This document shows, in pieces, positions 50,301-63,837 of a stretch of 64,000 nt of DNA (position 1 is the stretch's first letter; every line of letters starts with the position of its first letter). A program made the position numbers and the translations under genes. The DNA comes from Metopolophium dirhodum (Eukaryota; Arthropoda; Insecta; Hemiptera; Aphididae): assembly GCF_019925205.1 (NCBI RefSeq), contig NC_083565.1, positions 19,930,241-19,994,240 on the forward strand. Reading direction: 5' to 3'. The notes under the pieces were generated by a model, which saw nothing but the letters and a program-made list of their open reading frames with translations, was not told the origin of the DNA and did no database searches.

Positions 50301-53300
50301 TTCGAGGCGGGAGGGATCTATCTATAATAGTAAATTATACGATCAGAATAATCTATTTTACCACAGTTTTTGAACGCTCGTAACTTGTTTTAAAAATAAA
50401 ATATAAATAAAAACCTACGTGGGTCCCAAACAATAGTCTTACCTTCAAATTGCATAATAGGTCAATTCACTATAATATTAAAAACAACAGAGTAAAATGG
50501 ATTATTCTGAACGTACAATTTGCACTGACGCTAATTGACACGTTAGTATAAAACAGAAATCACATATTATGTGGGTACGATGTCCTCTTAAAACATAATT
50601 ATAAAAGAAAATATATTAAATAATTTAAAAAAATATTAATAAGCAATTTAAAACTATATAGGTATATACTAACCGTATAGTATGCAAACACTGAGCTTAT
50701 ACTTTATACCTTTAGTTTTCACCCTCTCCATAAAAAATAACTACGAGGACACCCCTTGTTTAGATGTAAGTGTCTATTTAAAAGAACTAAAAACAAAATT
50801 AAATAAATTTGACTTGTTAATTTTTCTTGTTAGAACTTTATGTATCTAAACATGTTTCATTATCCAAAGTGGTATAATAAAAATTAGTATAACAAGACAG
50901 TAACAACCAATTTGTTATTCAAATGAGAATTAAAATACCTATGCCGACGTAAAATATCGTTTAATCGGACGTGTCTTTAAACTCAAAACGTCTTTAATTT
51001 CAACGGTTAAAAACGAAATCAATTCGTATAGAGTGCCTTATAAATCTTTGTAAAAGATTATTTTATTTTTATACTAACATATCGAGTCAGTGCACAGTCG
51101 TGGTTAATTATTAGTTTTATAAGAATTCAAATTTGATATATATTGAAGAGTAACTGGAGGCGCACCATTATTTCGCGAATACAATTGTGCATGTCCACTC
51201 ATCCGCTCAGCTGAAATTCAAATAAACGTTTGTAACCGATTAAAAATAACCACTGCGATGGTATCTCATTTGAAAAAAAAAATAATGATTGCTTTTACTC
51301 GAACATGTTGTGGGTATTATTGTTAACGACTTCAAATCGTGTAAAAATATAATGTTTATTCATAAGCACGGACATTTACCGAGAAAATGGCTGTCTACTA
51401 CAGTGATCAAATAATCTCACCTTGGTCCTCGGGTATAATAATACATTATATACGACTTGGACATAACACCAGTCATCAACTACCTATACAAAGTACGAAA
51501 CACACAAAATCCTATAACACTCATACACCGTGCACAATAATATACGACTTACACGCACGTCATGATATCTATATACGCGATGATATCGTTTTGATATGGA
51601 TGACGTCTGCTGTCCGCGTACACCGCTTTACCGAGGGAAAATTTCGCGACGACGTGATATCATTACGCGTCGTCCGTGTAACAATCGTAACGCATGCCGC
51701 AAAAAAAGGCCGCACCCACCCGCCGTTAAGTCGTTTACGCCGTCTATTCGAGGCGTATACAGCTCACCGTGAAATCGGGCGCAAATTTTTTCCCAGGTAT
51801 ATATTTTTATTATTATTATAAAATAATATAATACAATGCAGTGTACGGTACACACAATGCCGCCCGGGTGCACAACAATAAGTAAATGATATTATTATAC
51901 GCGGACGACGATGGTCGCGTCTACTCGTCACCGGCCGCCTCATCGGAGACATGTCATAAACTCGTACCTAACAATGTAATAACGACGACGAGTCGTAGTC
52001 GCCAATATTAGCCGAAGGTGTCTGCGGACGACGAACGGTAGAAATCGTTGTGCGCAAAACGTATATGACATCAATTATACTGTAATCGTAACCGTGCCGA
52101 TGCACATATATATAGGTGCATATAATATCATGATTGTCGATGTATATCAAGTTAACATATTATAGGACACGTAATTGTCGTTAATATTGTTTTTAAGACT
52201 CTATAAACAACTTATATATTGTTAATAGTTGTCACGTTATGCGTTTATGTAATTGTATATTAAATATACCCATCTCGACTCTATATAGGGGTGCATATGC
52301 AGGTGTACCACGAATGGTGGATGATTTAACGTTAGGTGAAATAAGGTATAGAGCTTAAATTTTCTCGTAGCCATACACCTACAATAAAACACTCGAGGTA
52401 TAACGTATTGTATTGCTCATCTATAGTCATCTATAATACGTCCGCGAGGTCGTTATTACAACTCTTCTGGGTGCTATATAATATATGAATAGTACACTTG
52501 TTTAAAGTATATATTTATGTTGATCAAAAAAGTAACGTCCTAAAGTAGAAGCTAATCGTGCAGGGTATGTGTAAATTAAATTTGACCAAGGGTAGTATAA
52601 GAAAAGAATAAAAACGCCCAAGGGCGAAAGGAGTTGTAAGTCCAACACGAACGAAAGGGCCGCCGGTTTAGTTTCACCTGCCATGAAGTTAGTCTGCAGG
52701 GTTGGGACGAGTTTGGATATCTGTGCGACCTCATGAGATGGTAGGGGGGGGGGGAAGTTAAAAACCTAGTAGGTATTGAACATTTGTGAAAAAAATTGAT
52801 GACCTACAGCTTTGTTTGGTATTATTGCTTCAGTTTTGTAAAGGGTAATACCTTATTTTATTTTATTATTAGTTATTTAAATGGACTTATAATGGACATA
52901 TTTAATGTACGATTGTCAATTTGTAATTAAACAAATTACAAATAGTAAACTTAATATAATATACTATATGTGTGGTTAAATTAACATTGGAAAAATATAA
53001 ATATTGGTAAACTTAACAGTATATTTGAATAGAAGTTATGAATACAAACAAAAATAAAAATTTAAGTTTGACAATTTAGGTCTACATAGGCGTTTGTTAT
53101 TATTGTCATCTTAGCGGTCCGTATTTTTCTAAACGATTATTGGTGGCATGTGGGACGTAAAAAGAATCAGCGGATCGGCTTAAATGCTGAGGTATTTAAA
53201 ATCAATTCACAAGTTCACTGGTTCAGAAGATTCAATTTCGCCATATTCAATAAACCTACATTGAACCTAAACTTTACCAATCACTTATACTATATCGTTA

Positions 53301-56300
53301 TATTGTTTTGAAACCAGAAAATGCTCTATGATGGAACACCTCGTCCTAATATTATTATGTTGTTGTTATTATAAGATGTGCACAGCGTATAATATTATGT
53401 ATTAATACTAAGCAAAAAATTGTGCAATGTTGTAATACGTACGTTGTTGATGAATATGCCACAGTAATCAGTCGATCCTTGGGTGGCCAACAGGTTGATG
53501 CCGAGCGTAGTGAGCTTGGTGCCGTTCCCGTAACTCAGACAACCCGAAGAACGATAGTCTCTGGCGTGCACGGCACCTGTGGGAAACGAAACGATTTTTT
53601 TTTTTAATTATAAAGTTATATTATTTCGATTGACGTTTATGATGCGTTCATTGCGTGGGTACGACCGGACCTCGAACACTGTTCTTCGCTAATATAGAGT
53701 ATACAGCCTGTGGGCAAGTGCCGGCGGTATTAGATTATTAGATAGGTATAATAGGTATATATTCACTTTAAACCGTAGAATGATATTTTTATATTAAAAT
53801 TTATGACATTTATTACCTAGGCGATCGTTTCTCGACCGCTGGTACGCTATATAGTGGTACTCGCAAATTAACAATATATAAAAATAACTCATTACTATCG
53901 TAATATGGTATGACTATCAGACATTTAGACCATCGCAAGAAAGCTGAAAACTCCATGTTTGAACGTAATATTTATGCTACGGTGAGAACTGAGAAGCTAT
54001 ATTTTTTCATACTGATAATATTATGATGTCCTAATGGTTGTATACAATTATTATAGTTAATCGGGTAATTTGGATTCCGATTTACCAAAAATCAGTTTTA
54101 CTATGAAGTATGAACCGCATATCCGTATAACGAATAATAATAATTAATGGTCATTAAAATGTATACAAGTTAAAGAGAAAATTCAATATTATATCGTTAT
54201 GCGTGAACGGAATCAAGTAAACAACACGTATCCGAGTATCTCCACTTAAACGAACTTTTCGGGAGGGTAAAATAAGTTTTTTTATTTTAACCTAACTTTA
54301 TGTTATGATTGTCGAATTAGCGATAGCGTTTTTTGTGAAGGGGGGGGGCATAATTTGATCGTGGTTATTATAATATTATCAACGATAATCTCAAGAAGAT
54401 TTAGAATTTCTTTCTTGTGAAATAAAGGTGCAGTGCAGACAAACGCCCACACAAAACTTTTTACCTCTCACCGAATAACCTTTTTATCAACATACTATAA
54501 CATCTACTATTAGTTCTTTACACAATTCTTAAATTATAGTCATAAATGTTAATGGTAATATGGTATACTTAACTAAACTAACTTACTAATACACAATTGT
54601 ATTATTACTTTATTATATTTACTTACAATTATATCATACTTAGATAATACCTACGCCGTTATATTTACTTATTGTAACTTGTAAGTGAATATTAAATGGT
54701 AATTGTTCCTCATTGAGTTCTTAATAATTATTACGTAATCGATAATTTTTTATTTTAATGTGCCTACCTAATATTATAATCTATATATTGGTTGAAAGAT
54801 TTATTTTCATTAGTTAAATCTATGACTTAAATTTGAATTATTTACAAAGTTAAAGAGTAAAACAATTCGTAAACTTAATTTGAACACAGTTAGCTTTAAA
54901 TACATAATATAGCTATTATACCTATTATATAAATAATGACGTACAAATTGATGGTTAAATTTGTTTTTCAAACAAACAGAGGGGCTAGTGCGAAGGAACG
55001 TTTTAAATTTTAATATACATGCAAATATTTTAAATATCGGTAAAAACTTATGATTAGATAATGGCTAGATAACTACTATGATGATATTTAAATTAAATTA
55101 TAAATATTGGAAATAGATTGCCAGGCGAGGAATGAATAACTTAAAAAAATAGAAAACTATGAAGAGTTTAGTAATTTTTTATTTTTATTTCAAAAAACAT
55201 AACTTGACAAAGTGAAAACAATATCTGGTTTAGATCTTATCTACATAATAATAGTTCTTTAGCTTAAAAACAATGCGATAAATTGAATGCGGAAATTACA
55301 AAGATCATATTAAAATATTTAGATCCCACGAAAAAGGCGTGGAAAAAAGTCCTTTGTGAAATTTGATGTTAAGTAGGTACCTATATACTTAGGTACTAAA
55401 GAATCATTGGTGTCAAAATACAATAAAACAATGAAAGTATTGATTATTGGTTCACACCTTTCTAGTCGAATAATTATATACAATTTATACTACAGTGTTA
55501 TAATTTTCTGTTAATGTGTATTGTGTATAGGTATACTGTACAGATAATAATTTTGGTATGACGCACGCGCATAGTATACAAATATATTACATAAATATTA
55601 AAAAGTACGGGTCAGATATAGCCACGCTGAGTTGTATTAATTTAAATTTGAAAGCAAAGATAAAATGATTAACTGTGTGTCTGCCGTCTGTGTATAATAA
55701 ACGATACTGCGATGCAGACGTGTTAAGTGTTAACTAATTTAGCTATTTTTGGTCGAATATCGATATACCTATAAATGGACATCATATTATTAAAAATGCG
55801 TTACATTATGCTGTAGAACCCATAAATGAACTAAATTGCATACATTTAACAATGTGTTATATAAAATATTAAAATAGAAGTAAAATCAAACTATATGTGA
55901 AAACTTCAACTGTGAATTACATAAGTACATAGCTCAATATCATCCGACAATTAGAAATTAGAATAGAATAACTTAATGAGAAAATTAAAAAATAAATATC
56001 CTATTAATAAATATCTGCGTTAAATAATTTCCAATTGATAAATAAATACATATAATATAAGTATAGTACAATACAAATAATTAGAAAAAACCAGTACGCT
56101 AACCACTCTGGTTGGAATAAAAAACTATACCTATACAATATTCTAGAAAATCAAAAATAATACAACATATAAAATGTATATACCTAATGTGAAGTTGCAA
56201 AAATGTAAGTACTACAAATTAAATGAATTACGATGCATTATGGTCGGTATTTGTATGTATATATATTTTATGATAATGAAGCATAGGTAGGTACTAGGTG

Positions 56301-57932
56301 CAAATTATATAAATATATGATACATAAAAAGTTTTTAAATATTTGTTGAGTGATTGATAATTGCTATAGCAATCAAAAAGTTAAATAAAAATAATAATTT
56401 TTTAAAAAAAAGTGATAGATACCAGTTATGATTATTGAAATATAATAAGCATTTTAGATAAAACACATCTGAGGGGTTGGTGAGCGCAGCGAGCAAAGGT
56501 CGAAGCCTTTAGTAGAATCTATAATAAATACACTAATAATTTAATATGGTCTCATTTAATTTCAACTAGATACTTACTTATATGAGTTATATGTACAATG
56601 TACTTAAATATTGAACACTGCAATATATTATATACATTTTAAATTAGGAAATTTGAATTATTTATTATACTTTTATAGTCTAATCTCATTGATAGAATTT
56701 TCGTTTGTTCTATATTTATTGTACCTACACGCGTATTATTATACAAGTACATGTTTTTAGATAGAAATATTTTGAAAATCATTATTTATTTTTTCGCTGA
56801 GGTCGCGGGAAAAATATAACAATAATATGGCCTTGTCAGGGATTTTAAAAAGACATTATTTTTAGAAGACAACACTGTAGGTAGGTATATTGTTAAGTTC
56901 TATTCATTATCGACAAAGCAGAAGGATTATGGTGACACGGCCTTTGGTCAAAACGTAGTAAACACGTAGTTTTGGTTTGTACTCAACATACGCATTATAA
57001 TATTATTGAACCGTCCGATCGGTTTCGTAATCCAATATCTAATTTCTGATTGTAAAGACTTAAAGGTGTGCACCGCATTCCGTGCCATGTTCAAACATAT
57101 TTTATGGCCAGTTGTTCATAACAGATGACGTGGGATTCGAAGGTAGCAAAGCAGCCAAGCAAAAAAAAAAAAAACATTTTCATAATATGTTATCGTATGT
57201 AAAATATTGTAAAGTATATTAGTACATGCATTTTAAACACCGTATACATACATGTATCGTTTGTTGTTACTTTATACTGCGTTTAAAGAAAATTATATTC
57301 TACACTAATGGTTTAAAATGTTTTTATCGAGTCAGTTTTGATCATTTAAAATAACTGTCGAAGATATATTAACAAGATATGAACTGCAGTTTTGATAACA
57401 TGTTCACTGAGAAATACGTTATTTTTATTCATACCATATTCTTATAGGTACCAGGTACCTACTATTTTTATATGTTCAACAGAATTATTTTCAATAACGA
57501 AATACCTAGATGAAATTAGGCACGGTATCTATATCAATTTAATGTGCGCTTTTATTTATTTTTGTGACACATATATTATACTAAATGGGACATTTTAATT
57601 TGACGCAATGTTTTTTTTTTTTAAAAATAACGTAACTACTTGTTTGCATACCATATGTTTTGTTAAAGATAAAATATACACAATTTACATTACAATCGAA
57701 TACTGTAACTCGTGCCCTTAATTATCGTGTAATTGGCTTATTAAAACGGTCGTGTAGCATGCATCAGAGTAATTATAATTGAATAAACGTAAAAAAAAAA
57801 AAAAAATAATGTCAACTAACCAACAAAAGGCTGGTTGGTGGTGACTTTAATCGTCATGTACCCAGCTTTGCATGTCGCAGTAACGGATGGTATGAACTCT
57901 TCTTCCACGAGATTTTGTCCATGGTTAATATG
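41179..57932 (-). CDS. ZP-domain transmembrane protein (apical matrix type)
   Basis: Seven exons join in consistent phase to 425 residues with one open frame: 57821-57932, 53443-53576, 45637-45749, 45429-45538, 44534-44612, 43309-43842 and 41179-41374. The ZP module spans about residues 20-240: TCKAGYMTIKV, FVGAVHARDYRSSGC and DYCGIFINN in ZP-N; YYVITCGKSGF, VVYSHPYTLRAEI, YGIRVKNCFAF and ELYFQCDIEVCRGAC in ZP-C. A glutamine run (246-252) precedes a transmembrane helix (about 301-327) and a short cytoplasmic tail ending HYSGK. Insect proteins of this class polymerise outside the apical membrane and shape cuticle. The signal peptide exon must lie further right. I cannot name the orthologue with confidence. 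Confidence 0.88.
42151..42165 (+). mobile_element. Isolated hAT terminal sequence
   Basis: CAGTGGCGTATTTAC matches the first 15 bases of the hAT at 18398 exactly (CAGTGGCGTATTTA plus C). A G-run (GGTGGGGGG) follows about 60 bases later. No matching right end was found nearby, so this is a solo end or an element whose other end has decayed. Confidence 0.6.
42437..42600. repeat. Partial direct copy of the MITE interior
   Basis: Aligns with 42840-42990: CATATTTTCAAATT, GTTAAGGA, ACTTTTGTTTTTCA, TTATTTAATGGATGATTTTT and GAAAATGTTGA. It lies just outside the left terminal repeat of the MITE at 42752. Confidence 0.65.
42752..43274. mobile_element. MITE with GAGTGATTTTTTA terminal repeats
   Basis: Left end CAGAGTGATTTTTTAAGC and right end complementary to CAGAGTGATTTTTTAGGC, 523 bp apart. 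The interior is itself roughly palindromic: TTCTGTTTTTCA near 42914 against AAAAACAGAAG near 43091. No coding sequence is present. A target duplication is not clear. Confidence 0.75.
43309..43842 (-). CDS. ZP gene exon f, ZP-C end and transmembrane helix
   Basis: 534 bp and markedly GC-rich against its surroundings. It holds SPELYFQCDIEVCRGAC, seven glutamines from a CAG/CTG repeat, NGTLTAS (a possible glycosylation site) and the membrane helix WLLYLCIAFGLMFLIMLVIN followed by a cysteine cluster (CSAMTCSCA). The donor is GTAAGC. Long frames in the other five readings are shadows of this composition. Confidence 0.92.
43843..44533. other. ZP gene intron between exons e and f
   Basis: Nothing beyond a C-run at 43937-43946. 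Frames here lack support. Confidence 0.6.
44534..44612 (-). CDS. ZP gene exon e
   Basis: Acceptor CAACAG, donor GTAAGT. It encodes AYGIRVKNCFAFNKRNNSVN and LINEL. The next exon supplies the GCP that completes the conserved ELGCP. Confidence 0.9.
44613..45428. other. ZP gene intron between exons d and e
   Basis: AT-rich, no repeat or gene recognised. The frame at 44506-44730 is antisense to exon e. Confidence 0.6.
45429..45538 (-). CDS. ZP gene exon d
   Basis: Acceptor TTTTTCAG, donor GTAATA. It encodes NETSLVSLKFLDNGKRIQEV and YSHPYTLRAEISRHDG. Confidence 0.9.
45637..45749 (-). CDS. ZP gene exon c
   Basis: Acceptor TTCAACAG, donor GTAAAT. It encodes KTEERSVPIAIRIHRTLEL and YYVITCGKSGFKNS, joining exon b in phase 0. 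Confidence 0.9.
48736..49406. mobile_element. MITE with TA target duplication
   Basis: Left end CCGAGTGATTCATTTAAC and right end complementary to CGGGGTGATCCATTTAAC, flanked on both sides by TA (48734-48735 and 49407-49408). TA duplication suggests the Tc1/mariner superfamily. It is 671 bp including a later LINE insertion; without it the element would be about 430 bp. Confidence 0.78.
48883..49120 (+). mobile_element. Jockey-like LINE 3' end nested in a MITE
   Basis: The frame near 48905-48960 encodes TLIPRRLKRPWAKDLLNKHN, the same jockey-type C-terminus seen on the minus strand at 39.9 kb. It is followed by a short untranslated region and an A-rich tail (AAATAAAAAAATAAT). ATATTTATA at about 48874-48882 and 49121-49129 is a likely target duplication. 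It is 5'-truncated. Confidence 0.7.
53443..53576 (-). CDS. ZP gene exon b
   Basis: Runs from the acceptor TTTCCCACAG to the donor GTACGT. It encodes GAVHARDYRSSGCLSYGNGT and STDYCGIFINN, the ZP-N core with conserved cysteines. Confidence 0.9.
53577..57820. other. ZP gene intron between exons a and b
   Basis: 4.2 kb of AT-rich sequence. The GGTGAGCGCAGCGAGC motif at about 56478-56493 is a short GC-rich patch of unknown meaning. The frame 57392-57598 has no support. Confidence 0.6.
57821..57932 (-). CDS. ZP gene exon a (first one identified)
   Basis: Begins after TTTTTTACAG with HINHGQNLVEEEF and continues PSVTATCKAGYMTIKVTTNQ to the split codon at the donor GTTAGT. C-x-x-G-x-M is the usual opening of a ZP domain. 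Confidence 0.85.
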
Positions 57933-58979
57933 CTGTAAAAAAAAAACAAACAATAAACACATGAAATAATAGTAGAGTACGTACAAAAATAATATAAACA
58001 TAATAACATGATGTTCGGTAGTATTCGTGAATATTATGTGGTGTTCGCGGTACCTATCTTATAAATAAATTAGATTTAAATTTGGCGTTAAACCCGTAAT
58101 AAATATCTATACAGGCAATTCAAACAGCGAAGAATGCGTATATTATATAGTATAATATTGCAGTGATTAAACCGACGAGATATTGTATATTATTCGTTTG
58201 AGGTTTTTGAAAGTTTCGTCAGCTATTTTGAATATTACGTTTAAGTCTTTGTTGAGTAACAGTCACCCGCGGTTAAAAAATACCATAACTGTATCTTCGG
58301 AGTTTCGGACCACAATGCATACACGTGAGGGCGTATTGTGAATTGATGAGGCTGTTGTGAGACCAGATTTTTTGTTGTTGTTGTAATACATGCATACATA
58401 TTACATATAGGTGGTACTGCGTACCTATATACATATATATACCAGGACTTCGAGGTCAAGGACCTATAGATACCGATAAAGCACGATTAAACAAAAATAA
58501 ATACGATGATGATTTTTGCGTGTTTCGGTCACAGACGAAATCGTGTCGGCCGTTAGCTAATCTGCCAACGTTGCAGACATGCTCGGCATATGTAGGTGCA
58601 TGGCGTGTATTATTATATGTATACGCGTATATGCGCAAATCACTAATGTAGTATACATATAACTATGCACACACTGCACACATAATACATAAACACCTGT
58701 GTAATGTACATATAATAATGTACTACTACCTATTGTGTGCGCGTACTTAAATGATATTATGATGTGTACATAATATATGCGACGGATTACTCAATTCGCG
58801 CGTATCAAAATGCGTTTTGTATTATTATTATCACATCAGCGCAGCGTTATTCCGCTTGATAAAAAAATTACCGATGATAAACGCATCATATTACGTTGAT
58901 AATAATACCTATCTACCCACACCTATATACAGGGGCCTACATAATATAATAATATATTGGATAATAATTTTACAGAAGA
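57933..58979. other. Upstream of the first firm ZP exon
   Basis: AT-rich with scattered GTAC-type runs. Minus frames at 58241-58638 have no domain or signal-peptide support. Confidence 0.45.
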
Positions 58980-59003
58980 CGCCGCCGTCGTCCAAGTCTC
59001 CAT
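58980..59003 (-). CDS. Candidate first exon of the ZP gene (weak)
   Basis: A minus-strand ATG at 59003 in a good context (GACGACATGG) opens METWTTAASS and then VKLLSNILLYY, a short hydrophobic stretch. Weak donors in phase 0 follow TCTTCT (GTAAAA, used for this end) or TATTAT (GTAGGC, about 33 bases further on). Either would join exon a in frame. GC-richer sequence to its right (about 59100-59210) could be the promoter and leader. The signal peptide would be short, and other exons further right cannot be excluded. Confidence 0.22.
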
Positions 59004-59201
59004 GTCGTCGTCGTCGTGAGCGTACGGCCTTGGTACACACCTGCACACTATAATATACAAACTCAGCTTGCGAGCAAAATCACACACACATACACACACT
59101 ATCTCTCGCGACTTGGTTGACCACCATTTAAGGTTTGTCCGCGCGGCGAACTTGTGTAGGCGCGCAGACTTGTTTTAATAGTCACGAGGGCGCTGCCGCC
59201 T

Positions 59202-59234
59202 TATATATTATTATTATTATTATTATTATTATTA
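59202..59234. repeat. ATT microsatellite
   Basis: About ten TTA/ATT units in an uninterrupted run. Confidence 0.9.
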
Positions 59235-59445
59235 CTGTGTACAGCACGCACGTGCGAGATACGACTTGTCAGGGTTAATTTTATGCGTTGCTTTTATTCC
59301 GCAGAGATATCGTTTTATATATATGTGATATGTGTACTATAGGTACGTGATGTGCAGAGATCGGCGACGGCCGCAGTCCACAGTGGTCGTAGATAACAAC
59401 ACGATACCTATGACGATGCTGTGCGGTTCGTACGGTTTATTTCGA

Positions 59446-59469
59446 ACACACACACACACACACACACAC
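59446..59469. repeat. CA microsatellite
   Basis: About eleven CA units followed by CTCACTCAC. Confidence 0.9.
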
Positions 59470-62400
59470 TCACTCACATTATAATAAACCGGGCTAATTA
59501 CGAAACTCGATGTATATTATATAGGTACCTATACGACCTACGAGTATGGCGTGACGAACGAAATACTACAATAATATAATATACCTACGCGTCGCACCCC
59601 ATCGCGATCGTTAATTAAAACCGTATTTTAGATGCGCTTAATTAGACCACTCGTGTGTTTTTTTTTTCGCGTACACATATAGATACGTGTATAGAATATA
59701 TACCGAAGTCGGCGTGCGTATAATGTGCAATACATATATAATATATACATGAGTGTGTGTGTGTGTGTATTAAGTGCCGTCGTGAATCTTAAGATCATTA
59801 TACGTATATTTAATATTCATTATAATATAGACCGAGAGATTATAATATTATTATAATATATAATACGTACATGACACTGCAGCCTGCACAAGAGCAAAGT
59901 CGCTGCTGACTGTACACGCCGACGCCGTATGTATATATATAGGTGTATACGATGTATATATAGGTATAACGCGATAATAGCCTGGTAATCAGTAACCGAT
60001 AGGCGGTCCAAAATGATTTGATTTTTTTAATGTACATCAATCACTCGTGTGCCGAGCTCATTATCGAAAATCTTTCCAGCGGCTTGTCAATATAATAATG
60101 TATATTATAAGTACTGAACGTGTGTACAACCGAGGAAATACCACCGCGGCCGATCGTATCCGCTATCGTAGAGCGCGGTCCACCGTCAATATAATAATAA
60201 TATATAACCGTCACTAATAAGCTAGGTACACAAAATAAGACAGTGGGCCCCATTGTAAGAATCGACCGATGAGAGTATATACAGGTATTAGATGTACAGA
60301 GATACGTATAGGTACAGCACACTGCAGACACATGGGTAAAGATCATAAATTATGATGGGCAGAGCGATGTGGTCAACGATGGAATTCTCAAAGTCACGAT
60401 AGTTAATAGATAAGTCGTCCAAGACTAATAATAACATAATATTATTAGTATATGTATATATCTTTTGTTCTGTGCACACATTATATTATATAGCTATGCT
60501 GCAATTATAAATAATATAAAAAATGTTCGTAAGACTTGAGCCGGAAATCGTTCGTGTATAAGGAAACCGTTATGATCACGTCTTATACGTACATGTAAAA
60601 TACATATTATAGTGAGTAATGCGAGATAAACTGTTCCAATACAACATAATAATATTATGTAGGTAGTAGATCTGTGGGTACCCGACTCATAATATATCTA
60701 TAGATACTCTATACTAAATTATTTTATTCATTGGAAGGTATAGCTGGTTAAGTTACCTATGAACCTACAAGACAATAACATAAATACATATAGATAAAGT
60801 GTTTTTTTAAATAATACTGACAAAAAGATAATTATGAAAATAATACACCGGGTACATTACAATACATAAATAATAAAAACGTAGGTATGACTTTTCCTTG
60901 TGTTTATATCATTCATTACCTACTGCATTAAATCATATTATCCGTACATAAATATTGTACCTGCTCTAAATATGAGTATAATATAATATTCAAATGCGTA
61001 GATATTCCTGTGTATTGGTCTGGATTTAATATTATTTAACATTCAATAAAAAAAACCAAAATATTAAGGTAAAGGTATTTTTAAAAAAATAGTGTGATAA
61101 GCATTAGGATTTTTTAATCTAATAAAATATTATACTCGTTATCTATTGAAATGTACATAATGCACGTCATGAAATAGACCACTGCCTATGGTAATGTCAT
61201 TCCCAATTATTGCTTGATGTGTAGGTATATATAAGTAGTCGGTGAACACAATTGCATAAAGCATCTGATACATTATATAGTATCTATACAATGACTCCTT
61301 AAATGGAAAGTCCAAAAACGACTGTTGTCAGCAATTGCCCGGGACTTCTCTTTAACCTTGGAAAAATGAGTGAAAAACACCTTCCACGGTCATGCATAAT
61401 TATTATTACAAACCATCTCATACATTATTGTTCTAATGATACTCCGGTGTTCCTTAAACGGAATGCGATCTCACAGCTGTATCAGTCTGTATAATAAACC
61501 ATATGGGTAGGTACATCATTAATATAATATATAATAATATAATAAATATAATAACGCATAAAGAACGTAGGTACTGTCACGTGGTAATCGATCATTGATC
61601 AGGAATGCGCCTTTCATTTCATCCAAACCACGATAATTGAATTATTATCAATCATTTTAATATATTATCATCATAAGGTAAATAATAATCAAAGAACAGG
61701 GACATGCCTATATGTGCCACGCAACAGAAAAATATATACAATATATTGTATAAAATATATTATGTGTATGTATATTATTATTGACCCATACGAACGACTC
61801 GTGTACCTAATGGCTAATCCATATTATACATATATATCAAATGAAAACATTTACAAACGTTACTATGCGCATATTTGAATAAAGTGGTAAAAAAATTGAC
61901 ATGAATATGATATATATATATATATATTTATTATTTTAAAACAACACGATTTTACGACTAGTCATTTGTTTTCACTAAAATCACAAAATATTTTTCACAT
62001 ACTGGAGGCTAATATTATTTCAGGTACTTACACCACATATGATGGATTTTAAATCACTGTTTTAAAAACACACGAGTAAATGGACGGTCGTGTGTTGTAG
62101 TATTGTGAGAAGCAGTAGGTAGATAAAAAAAAAAAACGTTACTTTACGAATGACAACCGAACATACACATCGACAGAATTGATTTATATTCCTTCGGTTT
62201 TAAAATATGTACATTTTTAGAAGCTGAAATTATGTGTATGCCAAGTCTAGAAAACTTTACGTCGTTTACAGAAATAACAGCGACGGGAGCAAAAACCTCC
62301 GTGGAATTGTTTATTATTTTAAAATAATATAATGTAATCATTACGCAGTCCGCACAACGAAGATGGATCCATGAGTTGTTTTCAGTGTCAGACGTCACTA

Positions 62401-63389
62401 CGTCGGTAGACTAATATTTATTTTGTACATAGGCACTCGTAATATATACTATATACATTTTGTTGTAGTTTGTACAGTTTAGAAATTTGACAAATTTAAT
62501 CGAAAAAGATATTTTGACAATGCTGTCGTACCTTTTGTATTTTTTTTCCAGATACCCATCAAAATAATGCGTTCAAGTCATCCTTTAAAACGCAGTAGGT
62601 ACCTCGAATAAATTATAAATATTATAAACGGCGACCGAGGAAATAATTTAAATCGTATTTACTGCATTTACTACTTTTTAAAACTAGTTTACTGAAATAT
62701 ATTACTGTTTAATATGCGTTGCTTAAACGAAAATTGTATTCATAGTATAATGGGAAAATCAAATAATACAATAACTTAAAAATGTATGCATAGGTATAGG
62801 AAGGTATTAGGAACTAATTGAAAAATAATACCTACGTTAAACGTGTGAATAAAATGATGTTTGTTTTGAAATTCACAACTAGCAATGTTTTGTAACGTCG
62901 ACCTTCATTCAATTGATACATTTGATTAGCCCGATTGTAAAATTGTATAATATGTGTGATGTTTCCTACTTTCATGGCCACTGGACCCACACACTAACCA
63001 TCATATTATTATTATTTCCTATAGCAACAAAAAAAAAAAAACAAAAATCAACCGCCCAAAAACGTCGGTGCAGCTGACGACCAAAATCGTATGGGTTGAT
63101 AAGTTATTTACAAAGGTATATTAGCATATTGACGAACGAAATATCGCAATGGACTGATAGAAGTATGGACTAGGTAAGTAAAAGAGAGACATAAAGTACA
63201 CAGTTTGTCGAGTGCAATACGTTTATATTGTATTCGAGTCTTTACGATGTCACTCGTTATTGTTTTGAAATCGATTAAAAAAAAAAAAAAACAGTAGATA
63301 TAAATAAAAATTTAAAATTGGATACATTTTTTTCTCGCGCTGACAACAATAATATTGCACATTTATCATCATTATTATATGATTCACAT

Positions 63390-63410
63390 TTCACACACAC
63401 ACACACACAA
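63390..63410. repeat. CA microsatellite
   Basis: About nine CA units after TTTCA. Confidence 0.85.
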
Positions 63411-63815
63411 GCGTATCAAAGTCGGATCCATTATTAAACGGTCCACGTCATATATATTATATATATAATGTATAAAATACGTTTAGTTTACGATCCAATT
63501 TTATCGTTACAAATGTTACGATGGTAATAAAATATATATTGTCTCTGCGTCTCGGGCGATGCGCCGTCGACGTAAAGGTATAATACACGCGCAATATACT
63601 ATTATATTATATGTATTATATCGCAGCAGTAGGTACACCTATAATAATACTCTATATAGCAGTAGAACATAACGCATATGACCGCGATATAGTAAATATA
63701 GTCGTATAATTTAGATTTTTTTTTCTTCTCAACCTGCACACACCTCCGCCGCGCCCGTCCTTAAGTATGGCCGCGTTTAATTTGTTTTTTTCGTTATTAT
63801 TTTTTTACCGCCACG

Positions 63816-63837
63816 CCGACGACGACGACGACGACGT
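63816..63837. repeat. GAC microsatellite
   Basis: Six or seven GAC units in a GC-rich patch. On the plus strand they would encode an aspartate run, but the surrounding frame has no other protein-like features. Confidence 0.8.

Larger units (their letters stand above)
45750..53442. other. Large ZP gene intron, 7.7 kb
   Basis: Contains the TA-flanked MITE at 48736-49406 with a nested LINE tail. Frames at 47170-47478 and 51387-52150 overlap on both strands in slightly GC-richer patches and have no domains. Otherwise AT-rich and unremarkable. Confidence 0.6.

Noticed and set aside
51387..51821. A 144-codon plus-strand frame in the large ZP intron
   Set aside because: No recognisable domain, and overlapping minus-strand frames; likely composition.
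62144..62398. An 84-codon minus-strand frame upstream of the ZP gene
   Set aside because: No signal peptide, no domain and no clear splice sites in phase with exon a.
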